Below, one piece after another: positions 10,524 through 23,822 of a stretch of 64,000 nucleotides of DNA; the first letter of the stretch is position 1; each line of letters opens with the position of its first letter. The DNA is taken from contig CM056556.1 of assembly GCA_029721515.1 (NCBI GenBank), forward strand, positions 8,122,501-8,186,500, written 5' to 3'. Under the pieces are notes generated by a model. It ran no database searches, was not told the DNA's origin, and was given only the letters and a program-made list of their open reading frames with translations. This stretch comes from Synanceia verrucosa. Its lineage: Eukaryota; Chordata; Actinopteri; Perciformes; Synanceiidae. A program made the translations under genes and the position numbers.

Positions 10524-13500
10524 CTATTTGAGCCGCTGAATTAATGTGTGCGTCAGCCCCATGTTGAGCAGCTGAAGGGTGGACAGCTGGGCTAGGTGAG
10601 GGAAAGTCTTCAGCAGCTTCTCCCAGGTCAGCTCCAGCAGACTGGGCACCACCAACCACACCTTGTACAAAGAGCCAGTCCTCCTGTTGCCAGACATGTT
10701 GACGACGCCACCGTGGACATACATGCAGCCGGCCTGGAGGAGAGGACCAATAGCAGAAATTACAACTATTGTCAAATTAAAAAAAAAGCAGCAGCTCTGG
10801 TGGGGTGTTCCTGGTTTGCAGTGGTCAGGATCTACCAAAAGTGGTCCAAGGAAGGACCAGTGGTGAACCAGAGACAGGGTCATAAGAGGACAAGGATCAC
10901 TGATACAGATCAGGAAATAAGTCTGGTCCTGGTGGTCCGATGTAACAGACCAGAGAAGTTAATGCTGGTTCTGATAGAAAGGAATCAGAATACACACAGT
11001 TTGTTGCGTTTGGGCCTGTGGTGTGGGTACATGTTTTAACCAACTGAACCTGCTCAATCCTCTCTGGTATGTGAGCTACTGAGCGCAAAACCATGGTAAC
11101 ACTGTTCACCTTGCTTACAACAATAACAGTATTTGAGGAGCACCAGTACCACAGTTTTGCAATCTGTGGCTCACGTCAGCACAGTTTCAGTGTCAGAGGA
11201 CTGCAGTGACCGTAATGTAAAAATGTAAAAGGCTCTCACGAGAACCAGTGTTTGGTTCTGTCCTTTCTGAACTACGTGCAGCATGGTGGTGTCTTTCTCC
11301 TCTAAAGAAAACATAGCGGTTTTCTAATATTTTACATACTAAACAATCAGTTAATAGAAAAAAATATGCATGCAGAGTAATTAATATTAGTTGGAGCACA
11401 TACAGTTGGTCTGTTATGTAGATTTCTTTTTTCACCCAGTGAGGATAATGCTAATTTACTAACCGGAGTGACTGCGGCACAGTGAAAGTAGGCCGGCTCT
11501 GGCATGGCAGCAGGCAGCTTGGTCCACTGAAATGTCTGCAGGTTGATCTTCCACAGGTCGGATAGGATCAGCTCTCCGTTATAACCCCCACAGATAAACA
11601 CCTCTAAGGGAGAAACAGAGCTAAATGCGGTTAAAAAAGAAAATATTTGAGACAGGAGTGTCCAAATAATGTGGTGTGAAATCCTTCTTACCGTCTTTGA
11701 CTTGCACACAGCTGTGACAACGGCGGGCAGAAGGATATCCTGTCATGATTATGACAAATAAATGAAACTGAATGTGTGCTTTTCAAACACTTTATTCCAG
11801 AAAAAGAAGCTTAAAATGAATAACAAACCTATTTTTTCATGGGGTTTGGTGACTATTTCCTCCCAGTAATTTGTTTCCAAATTGTATGCATGAATCTGAT
11901 AAAGACAAATAGTATCATAAATAAAGAAGTAACACACTTTTTCCCCTCTAGATTTGATTGATGTAGTTGCCCTTGGTCCTCTCACCTTGTCCAAGGCATA
12001 TGATGTCCAGGAAGTCCCACCTCCTAAAATGTATATTCTTTGTCCATCATGAGCTAGTTCATGTCGGTACCTGTAAAAACATGCATTGATTTTTTTTTTA
12101 GCCTAATGGAATGACTATTTTTGGGACTTAGTCACAGTGAATTTGTTAGCAATACATCCACTGTCTGACCTCTCCTCGGGTAGATCTGAGGGTGCGTTGT
12201 TGGGTTTGAGGTGGGTCCACTCTCTGGTGGTCAGGTCCAGCCTGTGCAGGTCGGTGCTATAAAGGTAGCCTGTTGTCCCCCCAAACACATAGAGGTAGCC
12301 ATTTATGATGACCATTGCCTGGAAATGGAGAATAGTGATACATTTGTAGGTGCAAAAACATCAACAACAGCTACATAAATAAGACAGTGAATGACATTTA
12401 AGGACTTCAGCTTTACATCCAAAGGTCTTACCTGTCCGTAGATCTTGTTGGGTTTCTTCCCTCTGCAATTGAGCAGGTTCCATCGTTTGTACTGGACATT
12501 GCAAACATGGACGTCATTGCCGTTGTTTTCACCAAATGGAATCCCAGTGCCACCAAATACAAGCAGATTGTTGCCGTGCAAAACAGCTGAGGGTGAGAGA
12601 CATGAACACAATAAAATCTCTATTACAGTTTAACATCCAGCTTGGAATCCCTAATAACATGTTCATGTCACACCCTGAAGCCTTAGGTTGCGGCTTCTAA
12701 AATACAGCATTTAAAAGCAGCCTGCTAGAGTACTAGTGACACCACTGACGCAATGTGTTGATGGACTGGTGTCCATGTTATTGGCAGCACACCTTCAACA
12801 AGCACATGATGCGAAAATATGCCACTAGCACGATTGGTGACATGACTAAGTAGGGTGGTGATGAATACCAACAGTTGATGGCAATAACACACATAAAAAA
12901 GTAGAGATGTGACAATAAAAAGAGGAGAGACAAAGCGCACTTATGTAGAAATCATAGTCAACATAAAAAAAGGCATAGGAGTGTTATTTTCATATTGCCA
13001 TAACAATGTCTCACTCATCAGATGTGGGCGTGTGTGGGTGGACAGCATGTCAATCCTTACCTGACATAGAGGCCAGCTCTGTAGGCATGTAACCCTCTGT
13101 CCGGACCTGCTGCCAGGTGGCTGTGGCAAAATGAAACCGCCAAAGCTCCCTGAACAGAGGGTAGTCTTCATTCTCCGACCCGCCTGCCTCCTCAAAGTCG
13201 GGGTTGTAGCCTCCAAACACGTACAGGTTGGTGCTGTCTGCAACACAGCGATGTCCACTCCGGGCGGGGGGTACACAATGTCCTGTGTGAGCAAAAAGTT
13301 CAAGACAAACATAATGCAAGAGTGTCAATGGAAAAAGAAATGAAGGTGAATATCTTAACGCAACAACGAGATACTACATGTGCAAGACATGACAGGTTGT
13401 CTCCATCACACAGACGGTTTATCTTCGCTGAGCTATGGCAGTGTGATGGGCAGGTCATGCACATTCATCACCTTCTCTCAGAAACCTGTTGGGGATCCGC

Positions 13501-14313
13501 AGGTTGGGACAGGAAGGGGCGAAGATGCGCCGAGCCTGGAGCCACCGTGCTCGCTTCTTGGAGCCTGTAAATGAATCACAATACAGTACAATGAGCGAAA
13601 AGACACAGAGACAAAGATATGTGTAATTAACATACTGCCACAGGTTGGAGTAGTTAACCCACTGAGGATAAATCAATACAAGAGTGGCTCTTTTCAGTGG
13701 CTTGGGGTTAATACAGTTTTTACAATTTTTATTTCACATATTATGAATGGCAAAGCCATTTCTGTATTGGCGTACATTGTGTGGAGTTAATGGCCGTTCG
13801 ACACAACCTTTACACACTTACAGCTGTGTGCAGCAGCTTAAAGGACATAAGAGAGGAGAAGCTAACGTTAGCCGTTATGTCCTGTTGTCGACAGTTTCTC
13901 CTCCTTGAGGCTAACGCTAGTGTCCCTCTGTCTTTCCACCAGCCTCACACATTTAACCCCCTCTAAAGACGATAATAAACACAACAGTGCGGTAGCTGCC
14001 GACTAACTGGGTGATCATTCACTCACTATTGTCTGCTAGCTTCCGTAGCCTTGTTAGCTAGCCCGTGGCCTGTGAAGCACCGCGTCTCTAAATCACAGAC
14101 GAGGCTCCATGGCGCAAACACAGCCAAAATAAACGATGACTAATCTCCTAGAGCGACCTTTAGTGCACTGTTTGCTTTGTTGACTGCAGCTGCTTGTTCT
14201 TGCAGAGCGCTGGGTTTTGTTTACAGACCTGAGTCGCGGACGGAGGGCCTCCACGACAGTTTCTCAAACTGATTGAGCTGACTGAAGGTTCCGTCTTGTT
14301 CGGCCGACGACAT
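10524..14313 (-). CDS. klhdc10: Kelch domain-containing protein 10
   Basis: Substrate-recognition subunit of a CUL2-type ubiquitin ligase that reads C-terminal degrons; mammalian KLHDC10 also promotes ASK1 signalling by restraining PP5. Ten exons on the - strand: 14229-14313, 13472-13564, 13061-13282, 12432-12586, 12170-12318, 11986-12070, 11829-11895, 11692-11739, 11464-11603, 10524-10733. They total 1254 nt (417 aa; human about 442). Six kelch blades are marked by GG doublets: LYVFGGYN (about residue 76), LLVFGGTG (143), LYVFGGTTG (193), IYILGGGTS (246), VFICGGYNG (303) and MYVHGGVVN (352). The C-terminus LVVPSLLELTWEKLL to LIQRLK matches the family's cullin-box end. The start MSSAEQDGTFSQLNQF is the first ATG of the first exon; the long Gly-rich leader of human KLHDC10 is absent, explaining the shorter length. 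Confidence 0.95.
13860..14070. repeat. GCTAAC/TAGC-rich motif cluster in klhdc10 intron 1
   Basis: Contains the 12-bp palindrome GCTAACGTTAGC at about 13861, GGCTAACGCTAG near 13910 and GTTAGCTAGCCC near 14052, all within intron 1 of the - strand gene. Confidence 0.7.
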
Positions 14314-17300
14314 CTCGGCAGAGATCATCCACAGAGACGGGGCTCACACCCAGACCTGGACCTCGACCCGCTTCACTTTCACCACACTGAGTAGCATGAG
14401 CCTCAGAACTCCTGCAATCACACCAAAATACAGAGATCACACTGCAGACTGTCCACACCTGCTGTTGTATGCAGCGTCACAGACAGCTGGCTGAGTCGAC
14501 CAATCAGAGGAGGGGGACCCCTCCAGGTGACGTTCAAGAGACACACGGTGGCGTTGGTACGTTTAGAAAAACTGCAGTGGCCCCAAACACAATCTATTTA
14601 AACAAGCTTTGAATTCTATATGTGCTGAAAAAAACACATATAGCAGACAGAAGTGAGAGAGTAGCCCAAAGTTTAAAGGTTCTGTAATTATTTGTAATAT
14701 GCACAAACAATTACTGACATAGTTGTTGGCAATGACATATCTTAGGCTCTCTGCTCCAGTGTCCATCCATCCATTTCCTTCCTTATACTCTCATAGGGTA
14801 GCAGGGTGGCTGGAGCCATGCCAGCTGTCTTAGGGTGAAAGACCCTGGACAAGTCATCAGTTCATCACAGAGCACATAGAGACAGACAACCACTCACACT
14901 CATATTCACACAATTTAAATTACCCAGTTAACCTAATCCCCATGCATGTTTTTGGATGGTGGGAGGAAGCCAGAGAGAACCCACGCAGACAGGGGGAGAA
15001 CAAACAAACTCCACAAAGAAAGGCCCCAAAGAAAGGAGTGACTCCTTTTGATCAACTGAACCAATAGTCAACCTTTCCCCCAGATCTACTGGGCTATTTG
15101 CTGACATGTGGTAATCTGGATTCGAAACACATAGACTGAAGGAACAAATCAGATCAATCCATTGAGAAGCTGCTGTGGGTTTTTTCCACTTGGATTGTGT
15201 GAAAATAAACAAAGCATAAGTAAGAATTGTAATCAAGAGTTGTATCAGTGACACAGAGCGGATTATGATCAAGTCAAGATTAAGTCAAAGACTAAAAACA
15301 CTCATAATATTTAATATTTAACATCTTTACTCCTGTTACAAAAATTTTACAACACCCCAATCGATCCACTTTACAACACTGTCGGCACTGTTCTTTCGCA
15401 AGTTTCACTCTGTCTTGAAATTTCACTTAAGCGGCTAGTTACAATGTTAACCAGATGTAACATGGCCTATCCAAATAATTCCCCAATAGACTGACAGAGA
15501 GCGGGAAATGAAGCCAGTCTGTGAAATGTCATTCACAGTAAGACGTTCCTGAACAACGAGCTGCAGCTGTGTTGATGACAGATGAGTTGACAACTTCAGT
15601 TCATTGCAGTCATCTACTCAAAGATTGATGAGGTCATCCCCATCTCATCCAAAGTGATTAGTCTGACCGGGAGATGCACTACAGCATCAGTGTTTTGTCC
15701 TGCATAAAGAGATTCAAATGGATAACCATATTATTCTGAATCATATTACTTAAGTTTGTCATGTAAAGTAACCAAGTATTAATCTGGAAACAATGACGGT
15801 CAATAGATATCCGGCAACTGAAGTGCAGCTCTGTGTCACAGTTTCATCTACTGAGACTTTTGTCATTTTCAGTAAGCAACGGTGCTAACAAGACTGACGG
15901 CATTTCAAATCCACCATACCCTGAACACATAAACACAGATTTTCATGCTCAGTAACTACAGTATGAGTGACATGCGACAAAGAGTAGTGACAGTTCTGGT
16001 ATGCTGGTGTGCCAAATATTATCAAGTAATGACAGGCTGTTTACAGCTTAAAACATCAAGCCATGTAATGTAGGCTACTGTCTTTACGTTTGTGTGGTCA
16101 AACAGATCGTTTAGTCATGGCTCTCTACTTGACTCCACATACCTAACTACATCAGCATAACAAAGGATTTTAGTACTGTACTTGCTGTTGTAATATGACA
16201 AGCAGGGTCTTATGACCCGAGGAGGTCATCATATGACCACCCAAGAATCATTGCAGGTCATGAGATCGTCAAGGCCCGTGTGGGAGTCCAGCAAAACTGG
16301 CCTTTTCACTCGTGTGTTTTCACAGACATACACCATTGACTATAAGCTACTATTGTAGAGCTCATTTCAGACACAAGTATATGGAAAAGGATTTAGGTGA
16401 CCAGATCTCACTGACTGTAAACCTCGTTGTTAAATGAACTCGGTAGTCCTAAACTATCTTTAGGTAAATTAATCACAAAGCAGATGGATTGACAAGCTTA
16501 CCTCTTACTTCATGTAGTTAAGATATTGTGGTTTGATTTATAGTCTGGTGGTTTATTTCCTCAAAGGGATTTAAGGTCTGTGTAACTTTTGTTAGGCCCC
16601 TTTGTTGGGGGGGAGGCAGAGAAATGCAAAGATGAGAGAGAAAAGACAAAATATGAGAAATTCCTCTTTTTATGTTGCATTACTATTAAACAGCAGTGCA
16701 TACTATATTGTCCTAAATGATCATAAAGTCAGTCCTATTCTTTTCTGAAACAGACAAAAACAGAACATTGTAACCTTCATAAACATGGTACTGCATTGCT
16801 GTTGCTGGACTGAAGCTGTGTTTAGGCTACTTGTGTCATTGTACTGACTTGACTGTTCTGGGTTTGTTATTTCTTCACCAATCAATACATATTTATCTAA
16901 AAGTGTGGGACAAGAGGCTAACATTACTCACGAGCTATTCATATCAATTATTAATGCAAGTCTTGGACACAGTTCCTGAGAATAAACTTCGGCCTAAAGT
17001 GCTTCTTTCAGCCTTCCTAGAAGTTAATGTCATCACAGATGTGCGCACAATAGAAATGCACGCACTTTATTTTTTGAGCACTATTTGAGAAGCATCGTGT
17101 CACAAACAGGCCAGGAACTAATCTTATGTCTCAATATCGACTTTCATCTAAGCAGTGAATGATCACCGTACTTTTATTCACTGTGATATATGACGCACTG
17201 ATAGTGCATGTGCGCTCTGTGCAGTGTATTTCTATGCCTGAGCCCCTCCTCTCGCCAGTCTGGTCGCTGGAGGTTGATGTCACTGGTAGAGGGAGTCTTC

Positions 17301-17504
17301 AGGACACAACTAGGTAGAGCAGCCCAGGGAAACACTGAAGAACAGCCGAAAGGAGGAAAAGTAGGCGATGTTGCAGCTTGGGTTTTGTTTATGGACATTG
17401 TGGAAACGCTGCTGATACAATCCGGGGGTATATTAAAGCTGAAAGGTAGAGGTAGCCTCATCCCATCGCACTATTTTTAGATCACTTCTGCAAAGAATAC
17501 AAAA
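14314..17504. other. Intergenic region between divergent klhdc10 and ube2h
   Basis: About 3.2 kb separating two head-to-head genes, so it must contain both promoters. The human neighbour zc3hc1 is not detectable here. A dispersed repeat occupies about 14765-15025 and (A/T)-rich unique sequence the rest. The segment 17205-17500 just before the ube2h ATG is the likely ube2h 5' UTR and core promoter; no clear TATA box is seen. Confidence 0.6.
14765..15025 (+). repeat. Dispersed teleost repeat, diverged copy 1
   Basis: Begins with TCCATCCATCCATTTCC and carries blocks shared with the copy at 41398: CCAGCTGTCTTAGGG, GGACAAGT, CACATAGAGACAGACAACCA, CCCCATGCATGTTTTTGGAT, GGTGGGAGGAAGCC and GGCCCC. 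The two copies lie in the same orientation. It is more degraded than copy 2 and lacks the distal part. This word set is common in fish genomes; I do not assign it to a named family. Confidence 0.8.
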
Positions 17505-20500
17505 ATGTCGTCTCCAAGTCCAGGCAAGAGGCGAATGGATACCGACGTGGTGAAACTGTATCCTTCTCTAAACGTAAACAACAAGCCCGGATCGCACCCA
17601 GACTTGTTTTGTAATAGTTGTCAGCTCTCTAATGTTGATTCATTACAGGGTTTACTCGCAATGGTTGCCGTGATGGTGTTACGTTATGTTGCTGCTGATA
17701 TTAATAGATTTTTGTGAAAAGTACCGTGCTAAACACGCTGATGTTGGGTTATGTGGTTTAGCTAGCTACTGTGGAGTTAGCAGATTGGCAATGAAGCTAA
17801 CGTTATTTGTGTGAACTCACTCGCCTTTTAGCCAGTGTTAGCTTGCTAATGTCCTGGCAATGCTGTGCTTGTTTGTATCAATCGAGAGCTAGCAGCGGAA
17901 TCTGTCGCAATATAACATTGGCTGTAAACTCTGTGCTAGCTTTGAACGCTGTTAGCCTTCGCTTATGAGGCATTAAGTTAGCCCTTTAGCCAGTAATATG
18001 TGGTCCCACCGGACTGACAACACAATATGAACGATAAGCGAAGACTATTATACATTTTGGAAATGCTAATTTGGAAACAGATAGTTGTGCTTTCACAAAT
18101 TAGTAACGTTAACGTTAAGGTAGCTAGCTGTGTAGCATGCTATCAGGGAGAACAAATAAGGTTGATGTAGCACAACAGAGACGATATTTTACTAAGGGCA
18201 AAACCACAGTTATCTAGATTAATAACACACAAAACACGTTGTGTTGTGATTTCAAATTGTTACCCAGATATAACAAAAACATCTTTCAAACTGAACACAA
18301 AAACTAAATTGTGTACATAGTGGGTAAATCAGGGCTGACGTGTTTACTCAGTAACACTCAGTTGACTATATTAAGACAAGTGATGATTTTATCGAATTTA
18401 ACGACGACAAAGAGGAAAAAAATAAGCATAGCATTGCATTTCTTTATTTTATTGTTTGTTTTTTTTAACGTTCTTTGGTGTCACATCGTGTTAGAGTTTA
18501 CTCTGTTTTTGTGTTATCGCCAATTATTCGCAGTTGCCAACTGAAGTTTGCATGAAAGGGTTTCTGACAGCACGAGCTCAATTGTTTTGTTTTTGTCCTG
18601 CAGCTAGATGCTGCTCTCTGATTGGTCAGCCTGTTACCATCCGGAACATGGTAGAGGGCGGGGATTCACACACAGCTGATCGAGGGACAACAAGCATGCT
18701 GCACGGCCACATGCAGGGTTGGGGGCTGGGAGCATCCAGGGATGGAGTCAGAGTGAGCTGGGGTGACATGTTGTTAGCAGGAGGAGGGCTTTGTGAGTAG
18801 ATAGACAACAAGTGCTGAAAAAGTCATCTAGTTGACTGAATCAATCGTCGATCAACGGCAACAATTCAGATAGTTGAGGGAAAATGTCAAACATTTACTG
18901 GGTTCGGGTTCTGACATTAATTCTTTACTCTGTACTTTGTGTCAACTAAATAATTTTGGTTTTGGACTGTTGATCAGTTACCTTTATGTTTTTTTGTGAC
19001 ATTTTATAAATCAAATCAAAAGCCTGTATTATTTGACAGTGCATACAACGAAATTAGCAGCTCCACATTGTGCTCAATTCAAGTATAAAAACGAGTAAAA
19101 GAGAAAAAAAACATAACGTTTGGTTAAAAACAAATACAGAAAACGTTTACAGTGTTTTTAAAGCATTTTCTTATTTTAAAATTAAACTATTAATTATATT
19201 TTTTGTTGAAAACATACAACATATTTATTAGTTGCTACAGAAGGTGTAGATAGTGAGTGAAGCTTCTTTTTTAAACCCTTTAATCTCAAATACTACTTTT
19301 ATTTTAGTATGTAAGTTTCTAGTATTTTTATTTTAGTTTGCTTTTTAAAGTAAAGTTAGAAAGTTTTTACACAACATGCTTTTTTCCACAATCGGTTTAT
19401 TTATAGAACATTTGTTAAGCCACAGAGTCAGTTTGAACACCTTTTAAATTTAATTAAATTACATTCAACCCATGATAAGCAGTCATTAAGCCTGTTATTA
19501 TTTCATTATAATAATGATTTTGTTAACCCTCACTTGAGATCCATGTGGTTCTACGAGGAGCAAATGAAATGCTTCATGACAATAATAACACAGCATATTT
19601 TTACCACAGGCGTCATCATGAAAGTCAGGTCTATCAAAAGATGGAAAGGAAAAATACAAAGAAAGCTTAATGTTTTTGTTGTTTTTATATAGTTTTGTTT
19701 TATTGATGCCATTATAAAGTATGCATGAGAAATCTAAGAATATATAGTGAGAGTCACTAAGAAAAAAACATGTTAGGATCCATCAGTTCTTGTTGTCGTG
19801 GATCTCATCGTGTGTAGCACATCTGTTTAATAGGAGATGCCAGACATAGTTTCATCTTGTGGCTTTCAATCAAATATGTCAGATTGAACCACTGTGAGAG
19901 AGTACAGCAGCCACATTCCCACTCTCTGATTACTTTACTGTCCTCTCTCGCAAACAAAAACATGTTAAAGTATAGGATTTCCCTTGTGTAGTTACATTAC
20001 TCCAGAGTGAGCATATGCTTGGGTTTCTAGGGCAAACCCCCGGTGAATGGCAGTAGCGAGAGATGCACATTTTACATATACATACATACAGGCCCCTTAC
20101 TTCAGATCACATTGTGTTTTTCTTCTTTCAATTAAGTGACTGAGCTTTTTAATCCTCTTCCTCTGTTTCCAGTTATTTTGCCACCTGAAATGTTATTAAA
20201 CGTTATTTTTTTTGTGCCACAGCAGCTTCCTTGTGTTACCTTAGATTGTTTGGATGGAGCTGACAGGCTGATGAGCAGTTGCTTTGTGGCTTTTTCTGTG
20301 TTTTTTCTCCCTTCATCTGTCATGGTGTGTCAGACTCTTACAGTCATTGTTTGAATATGACCTTTCTGCGTTGCTGTCAGACAGTTCAATTAATCTCATG
20401 TCTCTTTCTGTCACCACACACTGTGACTATGACTCATCCTCCCCACCCAAGTCACCTCCCATCTTCTTCAGTTGTAGTTACCTGCAAAACAGAAAGTTCC

Positions 20501-23500
20501 CATCAGTCTCCTTTTACAGCTCTGCATGCTGAAGGCAGCACACTGATGCTTAATAAACTGCACCTTTTATGACTGCAGTTACAGGGAATAATTGAGTTGA
20601 TCAGTTTTGTCTCTTCCTGTAATTTAAGAAAAGTGATGCTCATTAATATGATCTGGTTGTTGGTTGTTCACTTTTCCACTGTCAGATTGACAACTTGATA
20701 TGATTGATAAGTTGTTATTCTGAATGGGTGGTTGTTTGCTGATGGTTGAGTTTGTCTAACACTGATTTATTGATCTCACTGTCATGGCTTATGTTATTGA
20801 TCCTAGTTCACAGAGACAGTTAAACTAGTTACAGTTAATTTAGACACAGTAGCCTGCTTTTACTTTGAATTGTCTGCCACTTCTGTGTTTTTCTGGTGTG
20901 AGCCTTTTCCTTAACCAGACCTCAGCATTGAGAGCAAGCATGAGGTCACCATCCTCAGTGGACTGAATGAGTTTGTGGTCAAGTTCCACGGACCAGCGGG
21001 ATGTAAGTTTAAATTTACTGGTTTTCACTGACCAGCATTTCACCAAAGTACCAAACTGTTAAATCAACATTGACTCAATGCTCCTTGTGATTTAAAATGC
21101 ATATTAAAATCCTGGATAAAACTGTTTTAGTTTAGAAACGTGTTTTACTAGAGTATATCAATCTGTCTTCTCTCTGCAGCATCGTATGAAGGAGGTGTCT
21201 GGAAGGTCAGAGTGGACCTACCGGATAAATACCCATTCAAATCACCATCAATAGGTATGAAATAGTTCTGTGTTGCAGTGAAGCCTTGAAATTATCATTT
21301 TAAATCTAAATCCATAATGATTAAAACCTGCTTTTTCTTTGTTCACAGGGTTCATGAATAAAATCTTTCATCCCAACATTGATGAAGCGTAAGTGGGCAT
21401 ACAGTATTTAAGACATCACCCCGAAGTATCACTTTATTTCCTCATCTAGCCAGCTAACACAGCAAATAATTTCCTAATTTTAAATGTTGTTATCTAAAGC
21501 ATCCACATGATTGTCTTATGCGAAATGACACATAATATGGAGGGAAAGCTGATGGTAAGCTGTTCTGTTGTCCTCACAGTGTTGTCTCTTTTTCAGGTCA
21601 GGAACAGTGTGTTTAGATGTCATTAACCAGACATGGACAGCTCTCTACGGTAGGTCACAGCTGTCTTTGTTCAGTTACACTGATCACTTGGTTAATATCT
21701 AATAAAATAAAAACACAAAGCGAACAGTTTATACCTCTATTGCTCCACCCCAGCTTCAGACAGAGCATCTCGGTTTAATCAGCTTACACTACAGTGATAA
21801 TTGCTGCTTGTATTGACGTCATGTATTGAGCATTGATAGATAAGAAGGTTCCAGAGCTGAGAGGACTCTGAACAGATCAGGTTGGACACACTCACCTGGA
21901 GGATTTTCTCTCTCTTTTGTTCTGTTGAAGTGAGTTTAACAATGAACGTAACAAAAACTTCTGTCTAATTTGCCCAGATTTCGGTTTACGTGACTTAGGA
22001 CTACATGACTTAGAGTCTTTGGGCCTGAAGTTATAAATCATATTGATAGTTATGTCAACAGTGTCAGTGTTTCAAAAATGGGCTTAAAAACAACATTTTG
22101 TCATATGTGTGTCACAGTTTGACACATCCTGTCAGTAGTGCATGGCACAGATAATCTGTGACAAAAAACAGGTTCCTCCGCCTCCTCCTGATCCTCCTCG
22201 TTGGCATTTGCGAGACTCCACCACACCCAAAAAAAACACAACCCATCAGATCAAATGATCAAATATGAATGTATATATTTATTGATTTCCCTCAGCTTGG
22301 CCGGACTCTGTAGGTATTGCCTGTTTTGCTGTGGAGTTTTGACGCCTTTTTAATGAGCAGTTAGCACAGACAATAATCTTTAGCTGTGATGATTAACAAA
22401 TTCAGCAAACACCTTTAGTGACCTTGTTAGAACCTTGACTGAAGAAGCATCATGATTTATTTATATTAAATGTTGTGACTATAAACATATTTAATTGATG
22501 TTTACCCCTGGGGGGAAAAAAAAAAAAAAATCAAAATCCACATACATGTTTTGCTTCAACTCTCTTAATCTGTGTCTATTTTTCACCACACTACATTGTA
22601 TAAGTTATACCGCAAGTTTGTTACTATAGATGTTAATTAAATTTGATTAATCATTCTCTGTCTTTACTCACACATTCAAGTGCTGAGATTGATTACACAT
22701 GACCAGAAAACAATACAACCATACAGCAATTTGGTTGTTTGAATTGAACATTTCATCACAAGAGAGACCTCTAGTGGATCATGTCATAACTACACATGTG
22801 ATGGAGCAGTGAGAGCTCATCCAGCAGATATTTCTCTGTAGTTTCATTGTTCTCTGTACTGACTGTATTATTTTATTCTGCCCTCATCCACCAGACCTCA
22901 CCAACATCTTTGAGTCGTTCCTCCCTCAGCTGCTCGCCTACCCCAACCCCATCGACCCTCTGAATGGCGACGCAGCTGCCCTGTACCTGCACCGGCCTGA
23001 GGATTACAAACACAAGATCAAAGGTAGCACACCAGTGTCTAACACTGAAAATCTGAAGTGGCGGATGAGAGGCTGATGCTCTAAAAACATGTGTATTTAA
23101 CATGTGTATTTCTGCATTTTGGGGAATGTGAAATGTAGACAATGTGCAGCCCCAGAATGCAACTATAATTTACCTAACATAAAATTATCCAACATATATT
23201 TTTCAACTCCACTATCCTCGTAAGCCACAGTTAGCTCATAGAACAGACATTATCATTAATACTGCATTCACAGAGGACCTCTGACCTCGAAGGTAAGTCA
23301 ATGGCTTTCCAGACATGCTGACTGTATGCTAATCCCACACAGTGTGGGAGCAACAGTGCAGTTTTCCAGCATTCAGTATAAATGTATTATTTACTGTGTA
23401 CTATTCTAAAATTTTGTTTCTGCATGGAGTCCGTACAAACACTTAGCATTGCATACATTGGTTACGACTGGGACTCTTGTAAATTCAATGAGCCCAATTG

Positions 23501-23822
23501 TCTCCCTGTATAAGGATGCTTGTCCCCATAGTAACTAGTTCATATAATGAGACCATTAACTGTTGAAACTGTACAACCACTCTGTCTGGCTTATATTACA
23601 ATTAGCAGACCTGAAGTGCTCACCAATGCAAAAAAAAAAAAAACTTAGCTGTTGCAGCAGCTTTTTCATCCATGACCCCCTTGTGTGTCTTTTTCAGAGT
23701 ATATCCAGAAGTACGCCACGGAGGAGGCTCTAAAGGAGCAGGAAGAGGGAGGAGGCGACTCCTCTTCCGAGAGCTCCATGTCAGACTTTTCGGAGGACGA
23801 GGCTCAGGACATGGAGTTGTAG
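17505..23822 (+). CDS. ube2h: Ubiquitin-conjugating enzyme E2 H
   Basis: E2 enzyme (UBC8/GID partner class) that accepts ubiquitin from E1 as a thioester and works with the CTLH/GID E3 ligase. Seven exons: 17505-17557, 20926-21002, 21180-21254, 21349-21388, 21597-21649, 22895-23023, 23698-23822. They total 552 nt, giving exactly 183 aa as in human UBE2H. The start [18 protein letters not shown] is diagnostic. The UBC fold includes [13 protein letters not shown] [12 protein letters not shown], the FHPNIDE (HPN) motif and catalytic Cys87 in [13 protein letters not shown]. The acidic Ser-rich tail [17 protein letters not shown] ends at TAG. Intron 1 is about 3.4 kb and begins in a stretch rich in GCTAAC/TAGC words. 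Differences from human are conservative (for example GPAGSSYEGG in place of GPQGTPYEGG). Confidence 0.97.
17755..18140. repeat. GCTAAC/TAGC-rich motif cluster in ube2h intron 1
   Basis: Dense GCTAGC, GTTAGC, GCTAACGTTA and GTAACGTTAACGTTA words beginning 200 bp after the first coding exon. Confidence 0.7.

Noticed and set aside
10596..11039. 147-aa open frame on the + strand
   Set aside because: Antisense shadow of the final klhdc10 exon and its preceding intron.
11733..11739. GATATCCTT on the - strand looks like a U12 donor in klhdc10
   Set aside because: It falls at the start of the exon coding GYPSARRCHSC, directly after a normal acceptor, so it is coding sequence.
14314..17504. Possible zc3hc1 gene expected from human order
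   Set aside because: No exon or zinc-finger motif of that protein could be found in any frame.
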